Assembly (NCBI GenBank): GCA_965370805.1
Contig: CBDUVZ010000063.1
Coordinates: forward strand, 1 to 16,506
Direction of reading: 5' to 3'
Origin: CBDUVZ01 sp965370805
GTDB taxonomy: Bacteria; Hydrothermota; Tepidihabitantia; Tepidihabitantales; Tepidihabitantaceae
Length of the DNA: 16,506 bases
Under the pieces are notes generated by a model, which saw only the letters and a list, made by a program, of their open reading frames with translations, was not told where the DNA came from and did no database searches. Shown piece by piece: positions 6,191 to 12,480 of the stretch (the first letter of the stretch is position 1; every line of letters starts with the position of its first letter). The position numbers were made by a program, and so were the translations under genes.

Positions 6191-8335
6191 CTACTCCACC
6201 AGCAGGAATCGAGTCGTCGCAATCCAATCCGCGGATTCGAGCCGTGCGAAATACAACCCGGCGCTCACCGTCCGGCCGGTTCCGTCCCGGCTGTCCCAGA
6301 CTACGGTCCGGGCCGCCGGCAGAGTCCGTAGCCGGGTACCGAGTGCATCGTAGATAACGAGCATCCCATCCACGCCGGGCCGCCCGACCTGGAACACCAC
6401 GCCCTCCGCAAGCCGATTGACACCGGCAACTCCCAGTCCGGCACACAATCCCGGGTCATCCTGCTCTTCCACGGCACTGAACCTGACCCAGAAGGACCAG
6501 AACGAAGAGAACTCTCCCCAGCCGAAATCGTTGTGTGCCCGGACTATCCACTTGTAGGAACGGCCGTAGGTAAACAGCGTATCCGGAAGCGAGCAGGTCA
6601 ACGCCACGCTCTTTTCCTTCCAGATGGTATCCGTGCCGCGGGTCACCGCGAACTCCACGCTGTCCACGGCCGGCGGCGGCGATTCGATTCCCAGGACAAT
6701 CGGCGGGTCGAATATCTGCTGGCCGTTGGGCGGCGCCACCTGGACCGGCGGAATCGGTTCCCGGATAATCCGGAAGCAGCCGAAGCTGCCGTCGCCCGAA
6801 CTGTAGGTCGAGCCATCATACTGCTTCAGTCGCAGCCGGACCGAATCACAGGCCTGAGTCGAAGGCAGCAAGTCCCAGGCGTAGCTGCCGTTATCCGGCA
6901 CGCCGGCCGCCAGCGATGACCAGGTCAGCCCGCCGTTGGTCGACATGTCGATATCCACCCTGGTGCCCGACGGGCCGGAGTTGTCCCAGGTGACGTCAAT
7001 CGTTTCGCCGACCTGCAGTACTTCGCCCTGTCCGATTGAACCGTAGCCGGTGTCGCCGAGCGGATAGGTCAACTCCAGTTTGTGAGCGTCCCCGCCCGAC
7101 ATGTGCGGCGAATGGACATGCGACCAGCCGCTGCCGGAATGACTCCAGAACTCCCCGGGTGCCCACCAGGTATTGTGAACAAAGACTTCCTTGTCCGGGG
7201 TCCGGTATCCGTAGCATGCGAGCGAATGCACTTCCCACGACGCTGACCAGACATGGGAATAGTCGGCGTTGATCTCGCTCATGATTCTACTCCATGCCCA
7301 GTCGTTCATGCTGCTCCCGGCCTCCTCGACAACGTTGCACGAATACCCGTTGTCACCGGCGACGCTCGTAAGCCCAACCCCGATCCAACTGACGTAAGTA
7401 CCCCCGGTGGTCGTGTCGGTGTGCATCGCTATGGCGCACTCCCGCTGCACGTTCGGAATCTGCCAGTCCATCTGGCCTTCGACCATGTCGTAGCGATGCC
7501 AGAACCAGTCCACCAGCCGCCCGAAATCATCAACCCGGTCGATGTACCCCAGCACCATCGCGGCCGCAGTGGGCGTGCACCCGTAGCTCCAGTCATAGTA
7601 GGGCGCTCGGTCGACCTGAGAAACGAAGTAGTCGGTGTAGTCGGTGAAATCCCGTTCGGCCACCGCTTCCCACTCGGCCCGATGGATCTCAGCGGTCAGC
7701 CGTTCATCGACTTCGTACTCGGCCAGGAACTCCTGCCGGCGGCGATTCCGCTCGGCCACGAAAGCCGCCCGCGAATCCCGTATCTCATCGAAATGCACTG
7801 AAATCACTACCCGCTTGCCCGCCGGACTTGCGAACTCAAACCAGGTACGCGGGAACACACAGTACATCCTCGTCAGGTGTACGTCCGGTCCCAGCCGCTC
7901 CACCGCCCTTGCCCGCGCCTCGGCGCCCACTGCGTAGAAGGCCGACGCACCGTACCCGTAGCGCAGTATCGGGGCCCGGTCGGACCGGGCGGACACAAGG
8001 ATGTGGCCATAATCCGAAGTCCAGCGCGTGATATCGGTATTCATAGTCAGGCCGCGTCGCTCCTCGCGGACGTCGGTCGCGACCTGCTCGTACTCGGGGA
8101 ATTCCCTGCCGTCGGTGCGGAAGTGGAACATGTACGCCACGGTCGCTCCGGTCTCATCCACGTAGGGAACTACCGGTCCCGGGCGACAGCCCGGCCACTC
8201 AGCCTGCGCCTTCCTGCCCGCCAACTCCTCCACCACCGGGAAATCAACCGTTTCCCGCGATGGAACGCCGACCTCGGGTAACTGCAAGGCAACCAGAACA
8301 CCAGCAAGCGAAATCAGGACAGCCAACATCTTCAC
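6191..8335 (-). CDS. secreted C39-like cysteine peptidase with C-terminal sorting tail
   Basis: A 714-aa secreted multidomain protein. I start it at GTG 8335, behind AAAGGAG with 5 nt spacing and a promoter at 8374-8401; the frame is open upstream to 8401, but that would bury the signal peptide (MLAVLISLAGVLVALQ). Residues 30-240 look like a propeptide region. The papain-like domain begins at DWSYGCTPTAAAMVLGYID with Cys253 as nucleophile, His370 in WEVHSLACYGY and Asn388 in VHNTWW, so the catalytic set looks intact. An immunoglobulin-like domain (about 438-523, GETIDVTWDNSG, with Kre9/Knh1-like look) and an FN3-like domain (about 527-618) follow. The last 70 residues (about 643-714, VVWDSRDGTGRTVSAGLYFARLE) are a FlgD-like/type-IX-like tail. 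The protein is thus probably exported and attached or released by a tail-reading system. Confidence 0.82.
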   Translation of the reverse strand: MKMLAVLISLAGVLVALQLPEVGVPSRETVDFPVVEELAGRKAQAEWPGCRPGPVVPYVDETGATVAYMFHFRTDGREFPEYEQVATDVREERRGLTMNTDITRWTSDYGHILVSARSDRAPILRYGYGASAFYAVGAEARARAVERLGPDVHLTRMYCVFPRTWFEFASPAGKRVVISVHFDEIRDSRAAFVAERNRRRQEFLAEYEVDERLTAEIHRAEWEAVAERDFTDYTDYFVSQVDRAPYYDWSYGCTPTAAAMVLGYIDRVDDFGRLVDWFWHRYDMVEGQMDWQIPNVQRECAIAMHTDTTTGGTYVSWIGVGLTSVAGDNGYSCNVVEEAGSSMNDWAWSRIMSEINADYSHVWSASWEVHSLACYGYRTPDKEVFVHNTWWAPGEFWSHSGSGWSHVHSPHMSGGDAHKLELTYPLGDTGYGSIGQGEVLQVGETIDVTWDNSGPSGTRVDIDMSTNGGLTWSSLAAGVPDNGSYAWDLLPSTQACDSVRLRLKQYDGSTYSSGDGSFGCFRIIREPIPPVQVAPPNGQQIFDPPIVLGIESPPPAVDSVEFAVTRGTDTIWKEKSVALTCSLPDTLFTYGRSYKWIVRAHNDFGWGEFSSFWSFWVRFSAVEEQDDPGLCAGLGVAGVNRLAEGVVFQVGRPGVDGMLVIYDALGTRLRTLPAARTVVWDSRDGTGRTVSAGLYFARLESADWIATTRFLLVE

Positions 8336-8373
8336 GATTACTCCTTTGGTATGAAAACTGCGCCCGTACCCAA

Positions 8374-8401
8374 ATGATACCGGCCGGGCATTCACTGTCA
8401 A
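8374..8401 (-). promoter_or_regulatory. sigma70 promoter of the secreted peptidase
   Basis: Read on the minus strand: TTGACA (8401-8396), a 16-bp spacer, TATCAT (8379-8374). The start near 8367 leaves a leader of about 30 nt to the GTG at 8335 and supports that start codon. It lies just past the aspS stop (8424), so the peptidase has its own promoter. Confidence 0.75.
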
Positions 8402-8423
8402 ACTGCGGTCATCAGGACGCGAC

Positions 8424-9728
8424 CTACGGCGTCAGCCGGAACCGGTCGCGCGGGAAGAAACTCGCCTCGCGGACGTTCGCCAGGCCGAGCAACTGCTGGG
8501 TCAGCCGTTCCGTACCGAGTGCCAGTCCGCCGTGCGGCGGCATCGCGTACTTGAATATCTCGAGATAGGACTTGAAGTCGTCCGGATTCAGGTCGAACTT
8601 CCTGATGTTCTCGACCAGCATGTTGTAGTCGTGGATCCGCTGGCTCCCGGTCGTCACTTCCAGTCCGCGAAACAGCAGGTCAAACCCAAGTGTGTACTCG
8701 GCATCCTCCGGGTCCGGCATCGTGTAGAACGGTCGCCCGGACGCCGGGAACCGGGTCACGAACACGAACTCGCTGCCGTGGGTCTTCATCACGTAGTCGG
8801 ACAACTCACGCTCGCCCTGTGGGTCGAGGTCGGTCATGCCTTCGGTGTCGCGGCCGTAATCCCGCGCCAGGATTCCCAGCGCGTCGGTCAGCGGTATGTC
8901 CGGGATATCCTTGACCTCGGGCAGCTTCGCCTTACGCAGCTCCAGGTACTGCCCGCAGTTCTTCGCCAGGTTCTCCACCATCTGCACCAGCATCCGCCGC
9001 TCCACGTCCATCACATCCCGGTACGACTCGATGAACCCCATCTCGAAATCGAGCGACAGGTACTCGTTGATGTGGCGCGAAGTCGCGTGGTCCTCGGCCC
9101 GGTACACGAACCCGACTTCGAACACCCGCTCGTACCCGGCCCCGACCAGCATCTGCTTGTAGAACTGCGGGCTCTGCGCCAGGTACGCATCCTCCTCGAA
9201 GTACCTGATCGGGAACAGCGCGGTCCCGCCCTCGGTCCCGGCCTTGACAATCTTCGACGTGTGGACTTCGAGGAACCCCTCCCCGCGCATGAACTCGGCG
9301 AACGACCGCACGATTTCCGCCTGCACGTGGAACACCGACGCCAGTTCCGGGTTCCGCAGGCAGAACGCCCGGTGGTCGAGAACCGTATCCAGCCTCAGGT
9401 TCAGCTTCTTCAGCGACCGGTTTATCTCGAACGGAATCTCCTCCACCGGCTCAATCAGCGGCGTGACCGACCGGACTTCGACTTCAACCCCGGTCCTTGC
9501 CTGCTTCTCTTCCTTCACCCTGCCGATTACCTCGACGATGCTCTCCCGCTTCAACTGCAGGACGTCAATCCGGTCCGGTTCGAGTATCACGCCCTGGGAC
9601 AACCCGGTCCGGTCGCGGATGATGACGAACGATATCTTGCCCAGCGCCCGGGCATGATGCAGCCAGCCGACCAACCTGACTTCTTCGCCGATATGCTCGG
9701 ATAGCTCTGCTGCAAGAACGCGATTCAT
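8424..9728 (-). CDS. aspS: aspartyl-tRNA synthetase, archaeal type, probably non-discriminating
   Basis: A complete 434-aa class IIb synthetase that charges tRNA with aspartate. An N-terminal OB-fold for the anticodon covers residues 1-100. The catalytic core has TEGGTALFPIRYF (165-177), AQSPQFYKQM (184-193), motif 2 around VYRAEDHATSRHINEY (208-223) and motif 3 GLALGTERL (401-409), ending FFPRDRFRLTP. The length and the lack of the large bacterial insertion mark the archaeal/eukaryal class rather than the usual ~590-aa bacterial AspRS. In the OB-fold, GWLHHARALG has His24 where discriminating archaeal enzymes (Thermococcus kodakarensis) have Trp. In studied enzymes a His there goes with acceptance of both tRNA-Asp and tRNA-Asn, which would require GatCAB to make Asn-tRNA. 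There is no ribosome site; the promoter at 9735-9762 suggests a leaderless mRNA. Confidence 0.92.
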   Translation of the reverse strand: MNRVLAAELSEHIGEEVRLVGWLHHARALGKISFVIIRDRTGLSQGVILEPDRIDVLQLKRESIVEVIGRVKEEKQARTGVEVEVRSVTPLIEPVEEIPFEINRSLKKLNLRLDTVLDHRAFCLRNPELASVFHVQAEIVRSFAEFMRGEGFLEVHTSKIVKAGTEGGTALFPIRYFEEDAYLAQSPQFYKQMLVGAGYERVFEVGFVYRAEDHATSRHINEYLSLDFEMGFIESYRDVMDVERRMLVQMVENLAKNCGQYLELRKAKLPEVKDIPDIPLTDALGILARDYGRDTEGMTDLDPQGERELSDYVMKTHGSEFVFVTRFPASGRPFYTMPDPEDAEYTLGFDLLFRGLEVTTGSQRIHDYNMLVENIRKFDLNPDDFKSYLEIFKYAMPPHGGLALGTERLTQQLLGLANVREASFFPRDRFRLTP

Positions 9729-9734
9729 GTGCCC

Positions 9735-9762
9735 AATCTACTGACCCGGCTCCGGGTGTCAA
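9735..9762 (-). promoter_or_regulatory. aspS promoter with embedded palindrome
   Basis: Minus strand: TTGACA (9762-9757), a 16-bp spacer, TAGATT (9740-9735), then 6 nt to the ATG at 9728, again a leaderless layout. The -35 overlaps the stop codon of the transporter gene. The spacer holds a perfect 14-bp dyad, ACCCGG-CT-CCGGGT (plus strand 9744-9757), well placed for an operator. It could instead be a short hairpin at the end of the transporter mRNA, though no T-tract follows. Confidence 0.55.
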
Positions 9763-10394
9763 GCACGCGACCGCTCGCGCACCAGGTATATCCACGGCAG
9801 CGACACCAGCGTGAACACCCCTTTCAGCAGCACGTTCGCCAGGAAAATCGCCACCACCACGCCGAACCCCATCCGACCAATGAATGCCAACCCGCAGAAC
9901 AGCGCCGAATCAAGCGGCACGCTGACCCCGTTGCTGACCAGCACCCGCATCCACTGTCGCTTCTGCCCGAACCGGTCCACCCACTTCTGGTACACCTCGC
10001 CGTCGATCAACTCGGCGACGACCTCGGCCACAATCGACGCGACCACGATGCGCCACACCGGGGCCAGCACCGCGCCGAACTCGAGCTGCGGCCCGACCGA
10101 CAGGTCCGGCGGCAGCTTCGCCACCAGCCAGAACAAAAGCGCCATCACCAGGTTCACGCCCGCGGCAACCAGCACCAGGGTCCGCGCGACCTTGATACCG
10201 CCAACCTTGTGCACCATGTCCCGCAGCGTAAACGTGAACGGGTAGATCAACGTTCCCGCGTCCAGGCTCAGACCCCAGAACGCCACAATCCGCAGGCTCG
10301 CCACGTCCGACATCATCTGGGCCGCGATGTACGCCGCGCTCACAATCGCCAGCGCGACTGCCGACTGCCGCACGCCGTCCGACCCGCCCGTCAC
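9759..10394 (-). CDS. VUT/YhhQ family transporter, probable queuosine precursor uptake
   Basis: A 211-aa integral membrane protein of the VUT/YhhQ family (Pfam PF02592), members of which import queuosine precursors such as queuine or preQ1. About five or six hydrophobic segments are visible: near residues 10-30, 40-55, 70-93, 105-125, 150-170 and 175-203. Family features include DAGTLIYPFTFTLRDMVHKVGG (45-66) and the polar helix AEVVAELIDGEVYQKW (124-139). Length is typical. The start GTG overlaps the stop of the SHOCT gene (GTGA at 10391-10394), so translation is coupled. Substrate assignment rests on the family alone; no queuosine gene lies in the window. The C-terminus RERSRA is basic, consistent with a cytoplasmic end. 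Confidence 0.85.
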   Translation of the reverse strand: MTGGSDGVRQSAVALAIVSAAYIAAQMMSDVASLRIVAFWGLSLDAGTLIYPFTFTLRDMVHKVGGIKVARTLVLVAAGVNLVMALLFWLVAKLPPDLSVGPQLEFGAVLAPVWRIVVASIVAEVVAELIDGEVYQKWVDRFGQKRQWMRVLVSNGVSVPLDSALFCGLAFIGRMGFGVVVAIFLANVLLKGVFTLVSLPWIYLVRERSRA

Positions 10395-10642
10395 TCGATC
10401 TCCTTCCGCATCCGCTCGAAGTCCTCCCGGCTCAATTCACCCCGGGCGTAGCGGAGCTTCAACACCTCCAGGGCTTCTGAACTCTTCGGAACCGCCCGCT
10501 CCGCCCGGCCCCGCTTCAGCAACTGGAACAGAAACACTAGACCCATGACCAGCCCGCCCAGCATCACCACCAGGAACAGCAACCCGAGAATCATGAACGG
10601 CAATCCGAAACCAATCCCCGACCCGGCCTGTGCTTCCAGCAT
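10391..10642 (-). CDS. small membrane protein with SHOCT domain
   Basis: An 83-aa protein. The ATG at 10642 is chosen because GGAGG stands 6 nt before it; the frame is open further upstream, but the extra residues are polar and lack a ribosome site. One long hydrophobic stretch (about residues 9-44, FGLPFMILGLLFLVVMLGG and on) makes one or two membrane passes. A KRGRAER linker follows, then a SHOCT domain at the C-terminus (about 52-83, LEVLKLRYARGELSREDFERMRKEIE), a short helical hairpin found at the ends of many membrane and stress proteins and thought to mediate oligomerisation. Overlap with the transporter start (GTGA) puts both in one operon. The specific role is unknown. Confidence 0.78.
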   Translation of the reverse strand: MLEAQAGSGIGFGLPFMILGLLFLVVMLGGLVMGLVFLFQLLKRGRAERAVPKSSEALEVLKLRYARGELSREDFERMRKEIE

Positions 10643-10643
10643 C

Positions 10644-10727
10644 CTACACCTCCGGTTTGCGGGCCACCACGTTCCCGGCCGCCCGCTCCCATAATCCGTC
10701 ATACTCATGCCACGGCTTCTCAGTCAT
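10644..10727 (-). CDS. possible 27-aa peptide ahead of the SHOCT gene
   Basis: Reading from the ATG at 10727 gives a 27-aa peptide (MTEKPWHEYDGLWERAAGNV, then seven more residues ending KPEV). It has protein-like composition and stops (TAG) one base before the SHOCT start, so the SHOCT ribosome site lies in its last codons. No ribosome site precedes the ATG. Directly upstream in the same frame are repeat words (TTGGTCATTGG on the plus strand, read as MTNDQ), so this may be the 3' remnant of a gene whose 5' end has been replaced by repeats. Coding is uncertain. Confidence 0.3.
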   Translation of the reverse strand: MTEKPWHEYDGLWERAAGNVVARKPEV

Positions 10728-10930
10728 CGGGGCTTGGTCATTGGTCATTTGGTTCTTGGTCATTGGTCGTTCCCTGCCTTGGCGGTCTTGGCGGCCTTGG
10801 CGGTTATCCCTTCTGCATTTTGCATTCCTCATTTTGCACTTTGACTTCTCCTACCGTGTCCATCTGTGTTCATCCGTGGTTTGTTCCTCTTCGTGCTCTT
10901 GGTGCCCTTGGTGTTTACTCCGCTCCGGTT
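10726..10930. repeat. mosaic repeat words between small genes
   Basis: The gap between the SHOCT gene and the next small gene (10643-10962) is filled with the words of the left region in similar order. TTGGTCATTGG-type words lie at 10726-10770, the 9-bp CTTGGCGGy units at 10777-10806, and the 10-bp yATCyGTGkn units at 10854-10882. GTGCTCTTGGTGCC lies at 10891-10904 and CTCCGCTCCG at 10918. No gene fits here apart from the tentative peptide at its edge. Confidence 0.7.
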
Positions 10931-10962
10931 CTCTGCCTTCTCCTCGTGTCTTCCTCCCATCC

Positions 10963-11151
10963 TCAATCCTCTTTCTCCCCATCACTCAGCAGCAACTCAT
11001 CAATCTCCTCGTCCGACAGGAACTCACGCGGTTCCCCCTTACGTTTGCCCTTCACTTCGGTCACGTCAATCCGCAGGACCCGCCACGCGAACAGCACCAG
11101 CACCGCAACAGCAACAACCACAAACCCGACTCCGACAGCCAACTCAAGCAT
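10963..11151 (-). CDS. 62-aa single-pass membrane protein
   Basis: I start this 62-aa protein at the ATG at 11151, which follows a GGGAG-like site; the frame also allows an ATG seven codons upstream. One membrane helix (about residues 4-24, rich in Val, Ala and Leu) is followed by a basic segment (RVLRIDVTEVKGKRKG, which predicts a cytoplasmic tail by the positive-inside rule). An acidic end (LSDEEIDELLLSDGEKED) completes it. There is no recognised family. It sits 17 nt after the stop of another small gene, so the two are probably co-transcribed. The acidic helix could be a docking or degradation tag, but nothing proves that. Confidence 0.6.
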   Translation of the reverse strand: MLELAVGVGFVVVAVAVLVLFAWRVLRIDVTEVKGKRKGEPREFLSDEEIDELLLSDGEKED

Positions 11152-11168
11152 GGTAGCTCCCGGCCGAA

Positions 11169-11303
11169 TCACAATACGTCATCATCTTCACCAACAATAT
11201 GCGCCACAAACCGCCCGACGTCAAGCAACTCCTCCGGCTTCCGCAGCCATCGGCCGGAAATGAAACCGAACCGGCGCCTATCCCCATCTTGGCTATTTGC
11301 CAT
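11169..11303 (-). CDS. 44-aa small protein, unknown
   Basis: The ATG at 11303 opens a 44-aa frame: MANSQDGDRRRFGFISGRWL, then RKPEELLDVGRFVAHIVGED, then DDVL and stop. The composition is protein-like (aromatic and charged residues, an amphipathic LLDVGRFVAHIV helix), and it lies 17 nt upstream of the 62-aa gene on the same strand. The frame is open upstream to GTG and TTG alternatives (TTG near 11342, which overlaps a TTGACA), but no start has a good ribosome site. It may be translated from an unseen leader or be a decayed gene. The upstream flank is made of mosaic repeat words. Confidence 0.4.
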   Translation of the reverse strand: MANSQDGDRRRFGFISGRWLRKPEELLDVGRFVAHIVGEDDDVL

Positions 11304-11341
11304 TGCGTAGTCGGGTGGCACCTGTTCCTGCGTCGCTGTCA

Positions 11342-11411
11342 ATTGCCAACGACGAATGCCGAATGCGGACTTCCGGCCCTCATCTGTGTCTATCTGTGTT
11401 CATCTGTGGTT
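11342..11411. repeat. mosaic repeat words
   Basis: GAATGCCGAATGCGGAC (11354-11370) is followed by TTCCGGCCCT and three 10-bp yATCyGTGkn units (11381-11411). The same order occurs at 726-796 and, in shorter form, around 505-547, so the words travel as a composite module. Confidence 0.65.
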
Positions 11412-11508
11412 CATTCCGGCCCGCTTCCTCATTCTGCAACACGCAAAACCGCCTAAATATAACACCCGAAATCCACATTTGACCCCACCCCGGGGAACGT
11501 CCCCTGTC

Positions 11509-11772
11509 GTCGCCGATTTCGCCGCCAATTACGTCCCGAATTACGTCGCCAACTATGTCGCCAAGTTCGTCGCCAATCACGTCGCCAACTGCGTCGCCAA
11601 CTGCGTCGCCAATCACGTCGCCAACTACGTCGCCAATCACGTCGCCAACTGCGTCGCCAACTGCGTCGCCAATCACGTCGCCAATGACGTCGCCAATCAC
11701 GTCGCCAATGACGTCGCCAACTACGTCGCCAATCGCGTCGCCAATCACGTCGCCGACAATGTCCCGACAGAC
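11509..11772. repeat. 22-unit 12-bp tandem array, GTCGCCAAnnnC
   Basis: Twenty-two contiguous 12-bp units run with no indel. The octamer GTCGCCAA is perfect in units 3-19 and decays at both ends (GCCGCCAA, GTCCCGAA, GTCGCCGA). The last four bases vary among a small set: TCAC, CTGC, CTAC, TGAC, TCGC, CTAT and GTTC. A higher-order duplication is visible: 11569-11628 and 11629-11688 are 60-bp copies differing only in the last unit (CTAC versus TGAC). Plus-strand translation gives V-A-N-x with x = H, C, Y, D, R or F. The minus strand gives G-D-phi-phi, where the variable positions are almost always V, I, A or L. No start with a ribosome site precedes either reading. Confidence 0.9.
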
Positions 11773-11881
11773 GTCCTCGGCTTGGCGCAGAGCCGCGTCC
11801 ATGCCATTGGTCCGGGCAGAAATCGTGACATGCGGGCCGCACGCGGCGCAGGTACTGACCATTGGCTTCCAGTTCTGGGTC

Positions 11882-11902
11882 CATCCGTGTTTATCTGTGG
11901 TC
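11882..11902. repeat. isolated copy of the 10-bp repeat word
   Basis: Two 10-bp units (CATCCGTGTT, TATCTGTGGT) lie in the 210-bp gap between the two 12-bp arrays. Nothing else in the gap (11773-11982) looks like a gene. Confidence 0.5.
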
Positions 11903-11982
11903 TACTTCAGGCCGGTACCTCGTCACTCGGAAATCGGCATTCGACATTTCCCTGCTGCTCTTTCTGCTCAGTCTTCCTCCGA

Positions 11983-12174
11983 CTGAGTTCGAGGCTGAAC
12001 CGGGCTTTGACTTCGGAACTGAAATCCAGGCTGAAGCCGGTTCTGAATCGGCACTTGACTAAGCGACTGAAAACCAAGCTGATACGCCGACTGAAGTCCA
12101 TTCTGGCCCGCAGACTGAGCCGAATCTTGACTTCAGCCATGAATCCAGACCTGAATCGAAGGTTGAACTGTAGA
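11983..12174. repeat. 16-unit degenerate 12-bp array, CTGAAnnnnnnn
   Basis: A CTGA/TTGA tetramer recurs every 12 bp in perfect phase at 11983, 11995, 12007, 12019, 12031, 12043, 12055, 12067, 12079, 12091, 12103 (CTGG), 12115, 12127, 12139 (ATGA), 12151 and 12163. The spacer bases are almost fully diverged, so the array is old or its core is maintained. Plus-strand reading gives L-x-x-x (LNRALTSELKSRLKPVLNRH) and minus-strand reading F-S-x-x. It lies 210 bp from the GTCGCCAA array but out of its 12-bp phase by 6. Confidence 0.85.
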
Positions 12175-12179
12175 TTCAG

Positions 12180-12198
12180 TAGGGGGGTGACTCCCCTA
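12180..12198. other. hairpin closing the array block
   Basis: TAGGGG (12180-12185) and CCCCTA (12193-12198) pair around GGTGACT. There is no T-tract on either strand. A comparable short dyad, GGGGAACGTCCCC (11492-11504), stands just before the left array, so short G/C hairpins bracket the two-array block. Confidence 0.4.
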
Positions 12199-12414
12199 TT
12201 GACTTACCAGGACAGCCCGAAAGCGAACTTCCGAGTCAAACTCTAAAGTCATAGCTACTTAGCGTTCGGAAGATCAGATTGTGTGGTTTCTTGCGGAGCC
12301 GACTCGCCCAACCTCGGACATCCGCTGCCCAAAGCCGTACCTGGCTACTCAGCAGCACGGATCAGCACCACTTTGCACGTAACCCTTCGGCCCTCAACAC
12401 CAAGCGTGCAGAAG
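12199..12414. other. gene-free stretch
   Basis: I see no gene, repeat word or promoter that I would defend in these 216 bp. Open frames on the plus strand here are antisense extensions into the GH16 gene. Confidence 0.5.
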
Positions 12415-12447
12415 CAAACGCCGGCGGGGAGCCGAAGCTCCCCGCCG
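12410..12447 (-). terminator. terminator of the secreted gene pair, UUCG loop
   Basis: Minus strand: CGGCGGGGAGC pairs perfectly with GCTCCCCGCCG around TTCG (stem arms 12447-12437 and 12432-12422). That is the very stable C(UUCG)G tetraloop. A moderately T-rich tail (CGTTTGCTTCTG) follows, about 34 nt after the GH16 stop. The plus strand has no T-tract. Confidence 0.75.
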
Positions 12448-12480
12448 CATCACCGGCCCCTTCCGGCCACCTCCCGGCGG

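Noticed and set aside
8336..8401. N-terminal extension of the peptidase to 8401
   Set aside because: It covers the promoter and leader, and the ribosome site and signal peptide fix the start at 8335.
8532..9704. 390-aa plus-strand open frame
   Set aside because: It is exactly antisense to aspS, whose motifs are complete. The long frame reflects GC-rich codon use.
11509..11772. CRISPR-like array
   Set aside because: The constant part is 8 bp and the variable part 4 bp, there are no spacers of useful length and no cas gene is present.
11453..11884. Minus-strand frames rich in DWRR or GDVI repeats
   Set aside because: All six frames are open over the array and neither has a ribosome site. The GDVI frame is kept only as a hypothesis in the findings.
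11356..12246. 296-aa plus-strand open frame crossing both 12-bp arrays
   Set aside because: The frame is open because both arrays have periods divisible by three. It starts inside a repeat word, has no ribosome site and joins unrelated low-complexity parts.
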